A stretch of DNA of 8,417 nucleotides from Deltaproteobacteria bacterium (GTDB lineage Bacteria; Desulfobacterota; Syntrophorhabdia; Syntrophorhabdales; Syntrophorhabdaceae): assembly GCA_003506795.1 (NCBI GenBank), contig DNYO01000112.1:1-8417 (forward strand). Direction: 5' to 3'. Under the pieces are notes generated by a model. The model ran no database searches. It had not been told where the DNA came from and was given only the letters and a program-made list of their open reading frames with translations. How positions within the stretch are numbered: position 1 is the first letter of the stretch; the number at the start of each line of letters is the position of its first letter. Both the position numbers and the translations under genes were made by a program. Positions 1 through 7,007 of this stretch are shown one piece after another.

Positions 1-2349
1 TCCTTCGGGGACTACTTCAAGAAGGACGCCATCGCCTATGCCTGGGAGTTTCTGACCAAAGAACTCGGACTCGACGAGTCAAAGATGTGGATAACGGTCT
101 TTCGTGAAGACAACGAGGCCGAGGAATTGTGGAAAAAGACCGGTGTGAGGCCGGAACGGATAGTAAGACTCGACGAGAAGGACAATTTCTGGTCCATGGG
201 CGACGAGGGTCCCTGCGGACCCTGCTCGGAGATCCTCTACGACCTCGGAGAGAACGTGGGGTGCGGGAAACCGGGCTGCGCCGTGGGGTGCGACTGCGAC
301 CGCTTTCTGGAGATATGGAATCTCGTCTTCATGGAGTTTGACCGCAGTGCCGACGGACAGATGAAAAAGCTTCCGAAACCCTCCATCGACACCGGCATGG
401 GGCTCGAGCGCGTTACGTCCATCATGCAGGGCAAGATCGGCAACTACGATACGGACCTCTTCGTTCCCATCATCAGGCGTATCGAGGACATTGCGGGCTG
501 CGCCTACGGTGAGTCGGAAAAGAACGACATCGCAATCAGGGTCATCGCCGACCACGCACGGGGCGCCACATTCATCATAAATGACGGCACCCTCCCCTCG
601 AAGGACGGCAGGGGCTATGTACTGAGAAGGATCATACGCCGGGCGCTGCGTTACGGCAGGAAACTGGGGATACAGAAAGAGTTCCTCCACGATCTTTCGA
701 AGAGCGTCGTCGACATCATGGAAGACGCCTATCCCGATGTAAAGAACAACCATTCCTATATCGTACGGGTCATCCGGGGCGAGGAGGAAAGGTTCATCGA
801 AACGCTGGGGATGGGGATGAAGCTCTACGAGGAGTTCACTGAAGACCTGAAAAAGAAGGGCAGTACCGTGATACCCGGCGAACTGGTGTACAAACTTTAC
901 GACACCTATGGCTTTCCCGTGGATATCACCACGGACATGGCCGGGGAAGACGGCCTTGGAATAGACAGGGATGGGTTCGAGAAGGCCCTGGCGGAACAGA
1001 AGGTTCGATCGAAGACGGGTTCGAAGATCAAGGGGGAAGAGTGGAACGAGGGGCACCTTGCCATCCTCGGTCAGGGCCTGACAAGCACTTTCACCGGATA
1101 CGGCACACTGAAGGATGAAGCCGTCATCCAGGCGATCCTTGTGGGCAATGAAACGGTGGATGAGGTTTCCGAAGACGAAGAAGGCGAACTCTTTTTCGAC
1201 AGGACGCCCTTTTACGCCGAGAGCGGCGGACAGGTGGACGATTCGGGTGTAATCGCCCTTTCAACAGGCGATTCAAAGGCACGGATCGTCGGCGTGGCCA
1301 AAGTAAAAGAGGACCTCTTCGCCCACCGGGTGGTTGTCGAAAAAGGCGTGCTGCATCGGGGCGACAGTGTGTCGCTTGCGGTCGATGAAGACAGGCGCAA
1401 GGGAGTGTCGAGGAACCATACGGCTACGCACCTGCTCCAGTATGCGCTAAGGCGTGTTCTCGGCGACCACGTCAAGCAGTCGGGCTCGCTGGTGGAGGCT
1501 GGCAGGATGCGTTTTGACTTTACCCATTTCGAGGCGATGAAGGAAGACCAGATACGAGCTGTGGAGGACATCGTCAATGAGAAGATAATGGACTGCGTGC
1601 CCGTCGTCATAGATGTAAAGAGCCGCGAGGATGCCATACGGGAAGGGGCCACGGCCCTCTTTGAGGAAAAATACGGCGAGACGGTGCGTGTCATCTCCAT
1701 CGGTGATTTTTCGCGGGAGCTCTGCGGCGGCACTCACGTCGCCAACACCGGCCAGATCGGCAGCCTCTACATTCTTGGTGAAAGTTCCCTGGCGTCGGGT
1801 GTCCGCAGGATAGAGGCAACGACGGGCAAGGGCGCTCTTTCCTACAAGCGCAGGATGGAGGGCACACTGAGGGCCATCGCCAAAAGAACGAATACCGAAT
1901 TCGACCGCGTCCAGGAAAGGGTCGAAGGGTTGCTTTCGGAACTTAATCTCAAGGAAAAGGAACTGGAGCGCTTCAAGCAGGACATCGTCGCCCACAAGGT
2001 CGACGGCGCCATAGCCCAGGCCATCGACCGGGATGGGGTCAAGATCGTGACCCTGTTCATGGAAAACGCCTCGGCGGACGACTTGAGGAAGGTAACGGAC
2101 GTCGTCCGGTCCAAGGTCAAGGACTGCATTGTTGTCGTAGGGACCACAGGGGCCGAAGACAAGGGCCTTGTCGTCGCATCGGTCAGCAAGGACCTGCAGA
2201 AGCGCTACAGCGCCGGCAAGATCGTGGGGAGCCTCACGGGGCATTATGGCGGCAAGGGCGGCGGCGGAGCCAACATCGCGCAGGGGGGCATACCGGGTCC
2301 GTCGGTCCGGGAATCCCTCAAAAATGTTGTGCAATTTATCGACAATTAG
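1..2349 (+). CDS. alaS: Alanine--tRNA ligase, 5'-truncated by window edge
   Basis: Alanyl-tRNA synthetase charges tRNA(Ala) with alanine in the cytoplasm and clears mischarged Ser/Gly through an editing domain. The open frame runs from base 1 (SFGDYFKKD, the class II motif 2 region) to TAG at 2347-2349, giving 782 residues. The same motif lies near residue 98 in E. coli AlaRS, so about 95 N-terminal residues lie upstream and the full protein would be about 878 aa, normal for the family. Visible landmarks are the PKPSIDTGMGLER catalytic motif 3 region (about 376-414), the editing-site HTATH (1417-1431), the matching zinc-ligand motif CGGTH (1723-1737), and the glycine-rich C-terminal DHHA1 segment GGKGGGG (about 2248-2268). 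A cysteine cluster, CGKPGCAVGCDC (about 262-297), is an insertion also seen in many bacterial AlaRSs and may bind metal. No frameshift or stop interrupts it. Identification is secure. Confidence 0.98.
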   Translation, partial: SFGDYFKKDAIAYAWEFLTKELGLDESKMWITVFREDNEAEELWKKTGVRPERIVRLDEKDNFWSMGDEGPCGPCSEILYDLGENVGCGKPGCAVGCDCDRFLEIWNLVFMEFDRSADGQMKKLPKPSIDTGMGLERVTSIMQGKIGNYDTDLFVPIIRRIEDIAGCAYGESEKNDIAIRVIADHARGATFIINDGTLPSKDGRGYVLRRIIRRALRYGRKLGIQKEFLHDLSKSVVDIMEDAYPDVKNNHSYIVRVIRGEEERFIETLGMGMKLYEEFTEDLKKKGSTVIPGELVYKLYDTYGFPVDITTDMAGEDGLGIDRDGFEKALAEQKVRSKTGSKIKGEEWNEGHLAILGQGLTSTFTGYGTLKDEAVIQAILVGNETVDEVSEDEEGELFFDRTPFYAESGGQVDDSGVIALSTGDSKARIVGVAKVKEDLFAHRVVVEKGVLHRGDSVSLAVDEDRRKGVSRNHTATHLLQYALRRVLGDHVKQSGSLVEAGRMRFDFTHFEAMKEDQIRAVEDIVNEKIMDCVPVVIDVKSREDAIREGATALFEEKYGETVRVISIGDFSRELCGGTHVANTGQIGSLYILGESSLASGVRRIEATTGKGALSYKRRMEGTLRAIAKRTNTEFDRVQERVEGLLSELNLKEKELERFKQDIVAHKVDGAIAQAIDRDGVKIVTLFMENASADDLRKVTDVVRSKVKDCIVVVGTTGAEDKGLVVASVSKDLQKRYSAGKIVGSLTGHYGGKGGGGANIAQGGIPGPSVRESLKNVVQFIDN

Positions 2350-2377
2350 TATGATCTGATGAAAAAGCGGGGGAGAA

Positions 2378-3049
2378 ATGAAGCGGTACGCGGACAACCT
2401 CAGAACCGTAAACCTCTTTTCGGATCTCAAGGACAACGAACTGGAGACGATCTCCAGGATTCTCTATGTTCATTCCTACCAACGCGGGCAGCTCATTTTC
2501 CAGGAAGGTGAGAACGGCGACGCCCTCTTTGTCGTGCTTAAGGGAAAGGTCAAGGTCTGCCTGTACGACGAGGAAGGACGTGAGTATGTCCTCGATATCA
2601 TCGGAAAGGACGGTTTTTTCGGTGAACTTGCCCTCATTGACGACCTGCCCCGTTCGGCCAACGCCATAGCCATGGAAGCGGCGGATCTTCTCGTGGTACG
2701 CAGGAGCGATTTTGTAAAGCTCCTCATGGAAAACCCTTCCATTTCGGTCAATATTCTCAGGGTCCTTGCCGGCAGATTGCGTGCCGCCGACGAACGGATC
2801 AAGTGGCTTGCCTTTCTGAATGTTGAAGGCCGTATCCTCAAGTACCTCCTCGAGGTAGGGGCGAGACTGGGCATCAGGATGAAGGACTATGTCATCATAG
2901 AACGGGGACCCTCCCAGATCGAGATAGCCAATTCCTGCGGCTGCTCCCGGGAAACGGTCTCCCGGATGGTCTCGTCACTGGTGAAGAAAGGGGTTATAAG
3001 CGTACGGAGAAGGCAGTATACGCTACACCCCGGCACCCGAACCTTCTAG
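2378..3049 (+). CDS. Crp/Fnr-family transcriptional regulator
   Basis: A 223-residue protein with the standard Crp/Fnr layout. An N-terminal cyclic-nucleotide-binding beta-roll (about residues 12-125) carries a phosphate-binding cassette FGELALIDDLPRSA (81-94). Next comes the long dimerisation helix (about 120-145), then a winged helix-turn-helix (about 175-210) with recognition helix around SRETVSRMV. The cassette keeps Gly82, Glu83, Arg92 and Ser93, the positions that contact the ligand phosphate in CRP, so binding of a cyclic nucleotide or similar anion is plausible; the ligand itself cannot be read from the sequence. Cysteines are only C61, C187 and C189, not the N-terminal cluster of FNR, so an oxygen-sensing Fe-S cluster is unlikely. 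The start is supported by a purine-rich GGGGGAG about 4 bases upstream. It begins 28 bp after alaS with no terminator seen between, so co-transcription is possible. Target genes are unknown. Confidence 0.93.
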   Translation: MKRYADNLRTVNLFSDLKDNELETISRILYVHSYQRGQLIFQEGENGDALFVVLKGKVKVCLYDEEGREYVLDIIGKDGFFGELALIDDLPRSANAIAMEAADLLVVRRSDFVKLLMENPSISVNILRVLAGRLRAADERIKWLAFLNVEGRILKYLLEVGARLGIRMKDYVIIERGPSQIEIANSCGCSRETVSRMVSSLVKKGVISVRRRQYTLHPGTRTF

Positions 3050-3050
3050 T

Positions 3051-3171
3051 TCCTGCTCCAGATCGAAGCGCTCCCTTCGTTGCCTTCGTCGGACCTGTCC
3101 TCGACGTACTATAAGTACGCCTGCGGTAAGTCCTCCTCGTCGCCTCGGTATCGCTCCGATCTGAAGCAGGA
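3051..3171. repeat. Large imperfect palindromic intergenic repeat (repeat A)
   Basis: Outer arms 3051-3070 and 3152-3171 are inverted repeats matching at 18 of 20 positions (TCCTGCTCCAGATCGAAGCG against TCCTGCTTCAGATCGGAGCG). Near the centre is CGTACT-ATA-AGTACG (3105-3119), a perfect 6-bp inverted repeat with a 3-base loop; the sequence between is only partly complementary. The element begins one base after the Crp-like gene stop, so its transcript could fold into a hairpin that ends or protects that mRNA. It looks like a dispersed REP-type or non-autonomous palindromic element rather than a gene; no meaningful coding frame is present. Confidence 0.75.
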
Positions 3172-3205
3172 GTCGGGGAACGCTCCCTTCGTTGCCTTCG
3201 TCGGA
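3069..3205 (+). repeat. 25-bp perfect direct repeat pair
   Basis: Bases 3069-3093 and 3181-3205 are identical over 25 bp (start CGCTCCCTTCGTTGCC), spaced 112 bp apart. The first copy overlaps the left arm of the palindromic repeat A. The second follows the right arm by nine bases and stops where A-rich sequence and the next repeat begin, as if it were a truncated second unit of repeat A. Each copy has an internal duplication, CCTTCGT-TG-CCTTCGT. Confidence 0.85.
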
Positions 3206-3213
3206 GAAAAACA

Positions 3214-3315
3214 GGTTATGGGTGATGAGTTATAGGTTATGGGAAGAGCCCCTTGCCTGCCCCGTGAATTGTCTTTTTGTCTTTCCTATTACCCATCACC
3301 TATTACCCATCACCC
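3214..3315. repeat. Inverted repeat of GGGTGATGGG type (repeat B)
   Basis: The left arm 3220-3243 (GGGTGATGAGTTATAGGTTA, then TGGG) and the right arm 3292-3315 are reverse complements at 21 of 24 positions, separated by a 48-base spacer. The right arm and the six bases before it contain two tandem CTATTACCCATCACC units (3286-3300 and 3301-3315), so the arms are themselves built from a short reiterated unit. The element could form a long hairpin. It has no coding content and looks like a small dispersed, MITE-like or tandem-unit repeat lying between the Crp-like gene and the next promoter. Confidence 0.75.
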
Positions 3316-3325
3316 GCCTCTTTTA

Positions 3326-3354
3326 TTGACAAAGCCATGCTTCTCCTCTAAGAT
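3326..3354 (+). promoter_or_regulatory. Sigma-70 type promoter for the GAF-ANTAR gene
   Basis: A perfect -35 TTGACA (3326-3331), a 17-bp spacer and -10 TAAGAT (3349-3354, 5 of 6 to consensus) predict a start near 3361 and a leader of about 27 nt. It sits just after repeat B and 33 bp before the ATG at 3388. The short leader contains no ANTAR-type hairpin, only the GATGGGG ribosome-binding site (3373-3379), so I see no sign of leader-mediated autoregulation here. Confidence 0.75.
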
Positions 3355-3387
3355 GTATCTTTAAAACTACAAGATGGGGTTATATAA

Positions 3388-4614
3388 ATGGCTTCCGTGA
3401 GTCAGAAACTTGAAGCAAAGGAGCAGGAGCTTAAGATCCTTCATGAGGTGGCCAAGGATATCAGCGACAACCTCGATCTCTCGGAGCTTCTCAACCGTAT
3501 CGTCGATACGGTCATGGATTTCGTCAAGGCCGATTCCTGTCTCGTCTATCTCTACGACGAGGACCGGAGCGAACTCGTCCTTTCGGCGTCAAGCGATCCG
3601 AAAATCAAATCCCTGGGGTCGATAAGCCTCAGGCTGGGAGAAGGTCTGACCGGCTGGGCGGCAAAGGAGAAGCAGCCTGTCGTGCTCACCAAAGAGGCCT
3701 ACCGGGACAAGCGGTTCAAGGCATTCACGTCTTTAAAAGAGGACAGGTACGAGGCCTTTCTTTCGATCCCCATACTATCCAAGAACAAGATCATCGGAGT
3801 TATGAACCTGCAAAACAAGAAGGAGTACGTTTATCCCGAGACCCAGATAAAGCTCCTCTTCACCATCGGCAGGTATTTGGGCAGCGCCATACAGAATGCC
3901 ATCACCTACGATGAGGTGGTAAAGAAGGCAAAACAGCTCGACCTTCTCTCCGAGGTTTCCCGGACGATCGTTTCAGACCATTATATCAAGGAGATCCTTC
4001 AGCTGATCGTGACGATGACGGCGAAGGTCATGGATTCCAAGATCTGTTCCGTCATGCTTCTCGACGAAAAAAAAGAGGAACTGGTCATTGCCGCCACGCA
4101 GAGCCTGAGCAATGCTTATGTCAATAAGCCGAATCTCAAGGTTGGACAGTCCATTAGCGGCAGGGTAGTTCTGGAGAAAAAGCCGATCAATGTACTCGAT
4201 GTAACGAGCGAACCCGGCTACATGTTCCCCGATGTGGCAAAAAAAGAAGGATTCGTCTCCTTGTTGTCTGTTCCGATGATGATAAAAGACCAGGTTGTGG
4301 GCGTGATCAACAGCTATACCAGGCAGGAGCACGTCTTTACAAAAGAAGAGATCGACATTCTTCAGGCCGTGGCGAACCAGGCCGCCGTAGCCATCGAGAA
4401 CACCAACCTGAGCCACGAAATACTCGCCGCCAAGGAGGCGCTGGAATCGCGCAAACTTGTTGAGCGTGCCAAGGGGATATTGATGAGGGAATTGGGCCTC
4501 AACGAAGATGAGGCATACCGCAAGATCCACAAGAAAAGCATGGATACACGCAAGACGATGAAGGAAGTGGCGGAGGCGATCATACTGGCCTTCGACATCC
4601 AGAAAAGAACTTGA
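3388..4614 (+). CDS. GAF-GAF-ANTAR signal-responsive antitermination regulator
   Basis: A 408-residue soluble protein. A short N-terminal helical or coiled-coil stretch (1-25) leads into GAF domain 1 (about 25-170, with LSIPILSKNKIIGVMNLQNK near its end), a helical linker (about 172-190), GAF domain 2 (about 190-340, ending SVPMMIKDQVVGVINSYT) and a C-terminal ANTAR domain (about 350-404; KLVERAKGILMRELGLNEDE followed by AYRKIHKKSMDTRKTMKEVA). ANTAR domains are small three-helix RNA-binding modules that bind paired hairpins in nascent transcripts and prevent termination. GAF domains bind small ligands or act as dimerising signal inputs; the ligand here is unknown. No phospho-receiver domain is present, so this is a one-component version of the EutV/NasT type. 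Start ATG 3388 has GATGGGG 8 bases upstream. A matching RNA target lies directly downstream, before nadE. Confidence 0.93.
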   Translation: MASVSQKLEAKEQELKILHEVAKDISDNLDLSELLNRIVDTVMDFVKADSCLVYLYDEDRSELVLSASSDPKIKSLGSISLRLGEGLTGWAAKEKQPVVLTKEAYRDKRFKAFTSLKEDRYEAFLSIPILSKNKIIGVMNLQNKKEYVYPETQIKLLFTIGRYLGSAIQNAITYDEVVKKAKQLDLLSEVSRTIVSDHYIKEILQLIVTMTAKVMDSKICSVMLLDEKKEELVIAATQSLSNAYVNKPNLKVGQSISGRVVLEKKPINVLDVTSEPGYMFPDVAKKEGFVSLLSVPMMIKDQVVGVINSYTRQEHVFTKEEIDILQAVANQAAVAIENTNLSHEILAAKEALESRKLVERAKGILMRELGLNEDEAYRKIHKKSMDTRKTMKEVAEAIILAFDIQKRT

Positions 4615-4639
4615 CAAAGGTGAGCTGAAACACTAACAT
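4611..4639 (+). promoter_or_regulatory. Possible nadE promoter overlapping the ANTAR gene end
   Basis: TTGACA (4611-4616, spanning the ANTAR gene's TGA stop), a 17-bp spacer and TAACAT (4634-4639, 4 of 6 to TATAAT) form a plausible sigma-70 promoter with a start near 4646. The -10 coincides with the 5' arm of leader hairpin P1, so a transcript from here would lack P1. The -35 match may be fortuitous; the alternative is that nadE is reached by read-through from the promoter at 3326. Confidence 0.45.
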
Positions 4640-4679
4640 ATTGGCAGGTTAAACGGGTTTTTAGCAGGGCCGCTAAAAA
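4634..4679 (+). promoter_or_regulatory. Dual-hairpin ANTAR-type RNA target in nadE leader
   Basis: Hairpin P1 (4634-4651) is TAACAT-ATTGGC-AGGTTA: a six-position stem with one A-G mismatch and a hexaloop. Hairpin P2 (4658-4679) is TTTTTAGC-AGGGCC-GCTAAAAA: eight perfect pairs, extendable by a G-U, and a hexaloop. Six bases separate them. Both loops have A at position 1 and G at position 4, the known signature of ANTAR-protein target RNAs, which consist of two successive hexaloop hairpins beside a terminator. A terminator-like hairpin follows at 4695-4734, and the gene just upstream encodes an ANTAR protein. P2 is strong; P1 is weaker because of its mismatch. Confidence 0.75.
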
Positions 4680-4694
4680 TGAATATGCACGGAC

Positions 4695-4740
4695 AAGGGC
4701 GTCCAGGGCGCTATAAAATGCTTTGGACGCCCTTCTTATA
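4695..4740 (+). terminator. Terminator-like hairpin in the nadE leader
   Basis: AAGGGCGTCCA (4695-4705) and TGGACGCCCTT (4724-4734) form a perfect 11-bp stem. It can extend inward by five more pairs, three of them G-U, to a CTATAAAA loop (4711-4718). The following CTTATATTA is only moderately U-rich, so termination may be partial, as suits a regulated attenuator. It sits 15 bases after hairpin P2 and ends before the nadE Shine-Dalgarno GAGGAG (4745-4750). Confidence 0.65.
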
Positions 4741-4761
4741 TTACGAGGAGCGACAAAGCAT

Positions 4762-6471
4762 ATGAAGAAAATGTTAAGAATCGGTATGGGACAAATTAAC
4801 GCGACCGTAGGAGACTTGAAGGGCAACGCCGAAAAGGTCGTCACGTGGGTTGAGCGCGCGCAGGCCGAGGCTGTCGACATCCTTGCGCTGCCGGAGCTTG
4901 TTATAACGGGTTATCCGCCCGAGGATCTCCTCCTGAAACAGGGCTTTATCGATATGAACATAAATGTAGTCAACGATCTGGCGCAACGGATCGACAAGCC
5001 GGCCACAATCGTCGGTTTCGTTGACCGCTCTTCCGCCGGCCTTTACAACGCCGCCGCCGTCATTTATAAACGAAAGATACGTGGCATCTATCGCAAGGAA
5101 CTGCTCCCCAACTACGGTGTTTTTGATGAAAAAAGGTATTTTCTCCCCGGCGGGAAACCACGGGTTTTCCGTTTCGGGAATGTTCTCTTCGGCATCGGCA
5201 TATGCGAGGACGTGTGGTTCAAGGAGGGTCCGTTGTCCGCCATGGCCCGCCTTGGCGCCGGGCTTATCTTCAATATCAACGCCTCGCCGTACCACGCCGG
5301 GAAGATATACGTCCGTGAAGATGTTGTCAGAAGCAGGGTCAGGGAAAATCGGGTGTGGGTGGCCCACACGAACCTTGTCGGGGGTCAGGACGAACTGGTC
5401 TTTGACGGACAAAGCTTTCTCATGGACAAATCCGGCAATGTCACGGCGTGCGCGAAGGCCTTCCAGGAAGACCTTCTCGTTGTCGATATTCCGGAAAAGG
5501 AGCTTGTAAAGAAGACCCCGGCAACCGGGGAAGACAGACAGGTCACAACCATCACGGCACGGACCGGCCGGGTCCACACCGAGGACAGAAAACCGCTCGT
5601 CATAAATCCCGTCCGGCGCCTTGAACCCGTTCAGGAGGTTTACGAGGCGTTGAAGCTGGGTCTTCACGACTATGTGAAGAAAAACGGTTTCAAGGGGACG
5701 GTGATCGGTCTGTCGGGCGGGATCGACTCCGCACTGGTGGCTGCGCTTGCAGCCGACGCGCTGGGCAGGGACAATATCGTATGCGTGTTCATGCCGTCGA
5801 AATTCACGTCCCGGGAATCCACCGAGGATGCCCGCGAGCTTGCACAGAATCTTGGGACCAGGCTCATCGAGGTGCCCATAGACGGCATCCTTGAGGGGTA
5901 CCGCGGCAGCCTTGAGAAGCTCTTCGCCGGTCTCAGGGAGGACGTTACCGAGGAGAACCTCCAGGCCCGTATCCGCGGCAATATTCTCATGGCCCTGTCA
6001 AACAAGTTCGGATGGATTGTTCTGACAACGGGCAACAAGTCCGAAATGAGTGTGGGATACGCGACGCTCTACGGAGACATGGCCGGAGGCTTTGCGGTCA
6101 TCAAGGACGTTCCGAAAACCCTCGTGTATCAGCTCTGCGTCTGGCGCAATACCTCAGGCAGTATCATCCCCGAAAGGATAATCACAAAGGAACCGACTGC
6201 CGAACTGAAAGCGGACCAGAAAGACCGCGATACGCTCCCGCCCTACGACCATCTCGATCAGGTGCTGAAAAGCTATGTCGAAGAAGACAAGGAGCCAACG
6301 GCCCGCGATTTCCCGAACATGCCTCCGGAAGAAATCACCCGCGTGCTCAGGATGGTCGATCTGAGCGAATATAAGCGCCGGCAGTCTCCCCCGGGGATCA
6401 AGATCACCCCCAAGGCATTCGGCAAAGACAGGAGAATGCCTATTACGAACAAATACAAGGGTTCACAATGA
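4762..6471 (+). CDS. nadE: Glutamine-dependent NAD(+) synthetase
   Basis: Catalyses the last step of NAD synthesis: deamido-NAD is amidated using ATP, with ammonia taken from glutamine. It has 569 residues in two domains. The N-terminal nitrilase-type glutaminase (about 1-275) shows the Glu-Lys-Cys triad: E45 in ALPELVITGY, K112 in YRKELLPNYG and C148 in GIGICEDVW. The C-terminal ATP-pyrophosphatase synthetase domain (about 290-569) shows the P-loop SGGIDS (318-323) and the downstream TTGNKSEMSVGY signature. I chose ATG 4762 because GAGGAG (4745-4750) precedes it and MKKMLRIGMGQ matches the usual start of the family. An in-frame TTG at 4723 would place the start inside the leader hairpin. Its use of glutamine links it to nitrogen status, which fits control by the ANTAR system found upstream. 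The stop overlaps the next start as ATGA. Confidence 0.96.
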   Translation: MKKMLRIGMGQINATVGDLKGNAEKVVTWVERAQAEAVDILALPELVITGYPPEDLLLKQGFIDMNINVVNDLAQRIDKPATIVGFVDRSSAGLYNAAAVIYKRKIRGIYRKELLPNYGVFDEKRYFLPGGKPRVFRFGNVLFGIGICEDVWFKEGPLSAMARLGAGLIFNINASPYHAGKIYVREDVVRSRVRENRVWVAHTNLVGGQDELVFDGQSFLMDKSGNVTACAKAFQEDLLVVDIPEKELVKKTPATGEDRQVTTITARTGRVHTEDRKPLVINPVRRLEPVQEVYEALKLGLHDYVKKNGFKGTVIGLSGGIDSALVAALAADALGRDNIVCVFMPSKFTSRESTEDARELAQNLGTRLIEVPIDGILEGYRGSLEKLFAGLREDVTEENLQARIRGNILMALSNKFGWIVLTTGNKSEMSVGYATLYGDMAGGFAVIKDVPKTLVYQLCVWRNTSGSIIPERIITKEPTAELKADQKDRDTLPPYDHLDQVLKSYVEEDKEPTARDFPNMPPEEITRVLRMVDLSEYKRRQSPPGIKITPKAFGKDRRMPITNKYKGSQ

Positions 6472-7007
6472 AATTTGAGTTTATGGTAAAACGGCTCTCA
6501 CCAACATTGAAGAGGATAACGAAGAGACTAAACGGCCATCATTCATATTTTGACGAGGAAGACCTCTATCAGGAGGCCTTAAGCCATCTCTGGGGAGCCT
6601 TCCGCCGGGGATCGATAGACGACAAGACCGACAGCTACATCCTTCAGGGTTGTTACTACCATCTGAAAAACCATCTTCGGAAGGTCCGTGAAAATGCCAT
6701 TTTTATCAGCCTCAGCGAGCCCGTGGGTGAAGACGGAACCTCCTGGGAAGAGATCATCCCCTCCGACGAATCGTCATCCTTTGCGCAGCTTGAACAAAAA
6801 CTCAAACTCCAGGCGATCAGGGACGCGTGCGCCTCTGACAGAGACCTCCAGGTTCTGAAACTCCTCATGGAAGACCTTTCCGTCAGAGAGGTCGGGGCGC
6901 GGCTTGGCATCTCCCACGTGATGGTCCTGAAGATTCGGAACAGGATTCGGGACACGTATGTGAGGTGCATCGAGGGCGGGGAACGGAAAATAGAAAAGGC
7001 GGGATAG
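6468..7007 (+). CDS. Small sigma-70-family-like factor
   Basis: A 179-residue protein with the two-domain outline of a small sigma factor. Residues about 5-75 resemble sigma region 2 (FDEEDLYQEALSHLWGAFRR, with the acidic helix typical of the family). A linker with acidic, Ser-rich sequence (about 85-110) follows. Then comes a C-terminal region-4-like helix-turn-helix (about 120-165: DLQVLKLLMEDLSVREVGAR, then LGISHVMVLKIRNRIRD). It could act as an alternative or ECF-like sigma, or as a DNA-binding protein derived from one; no anti-sigma gene with transmembrane segments is adjacent. The ATG overlaps the nadE stop by 4 bp (ATGA), which points to translational coupling; AAGGG (6457-6461) is a weak ribosome-binding site. 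It would share any control exerted on nadE. Its target promoters are unknown. Confidence 0.8.
   Translation: MKFEFMVKRLSPTLKRITKRLNGHHSYFDEEDLYQEALSHLWGAFRRGSIDDKTDSYILQGCYYHLKNHLRKVRENAIFISLSEPVGEDGTSWEEIIPSDESSSFAQLEQKLKLQAIRDACASDRDLQVLKLLMEDLSVREVGARLGISHVMVLKIRNRIRDTYVRCIEGGERKIEKAG

Noticed and set aside
79..1056. Long minus-strand open frame (325 codons) opposite alaS
   Set aside because: It lies wholly antisense to a strongly conserved synthetase; the composition follows codon bias of alaS and no domain is recognisable. The same applies to minus-strand frames at 1447-2436, 3973-4617 and 4774-5667.
3050..3325. CRISPR array in the repeat-rich intergenic region
   Set aside because: Repeats are palindromic arms and one 25-bp pair, with no regular repeat-spacer alternation and no cas genes.
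4066..4074. A8 run inside the GAF-ANTAR gene (and A7 near 4238) as programmed slippage sites
   Set aside because: The zero frame continues intact through both GAF domains and ANTAR, and no stimulatory hairpin or alternative frame product is evident.
4723..4761. Upstream in-frame TTG start for nadE
   Set aside because: It lies in the 3' arm of the leader hairpin without a ribosome-binding site, and adds 13 residues not expected in the family; ATG 4762 has GAGGAG and the family-like N-terminus.
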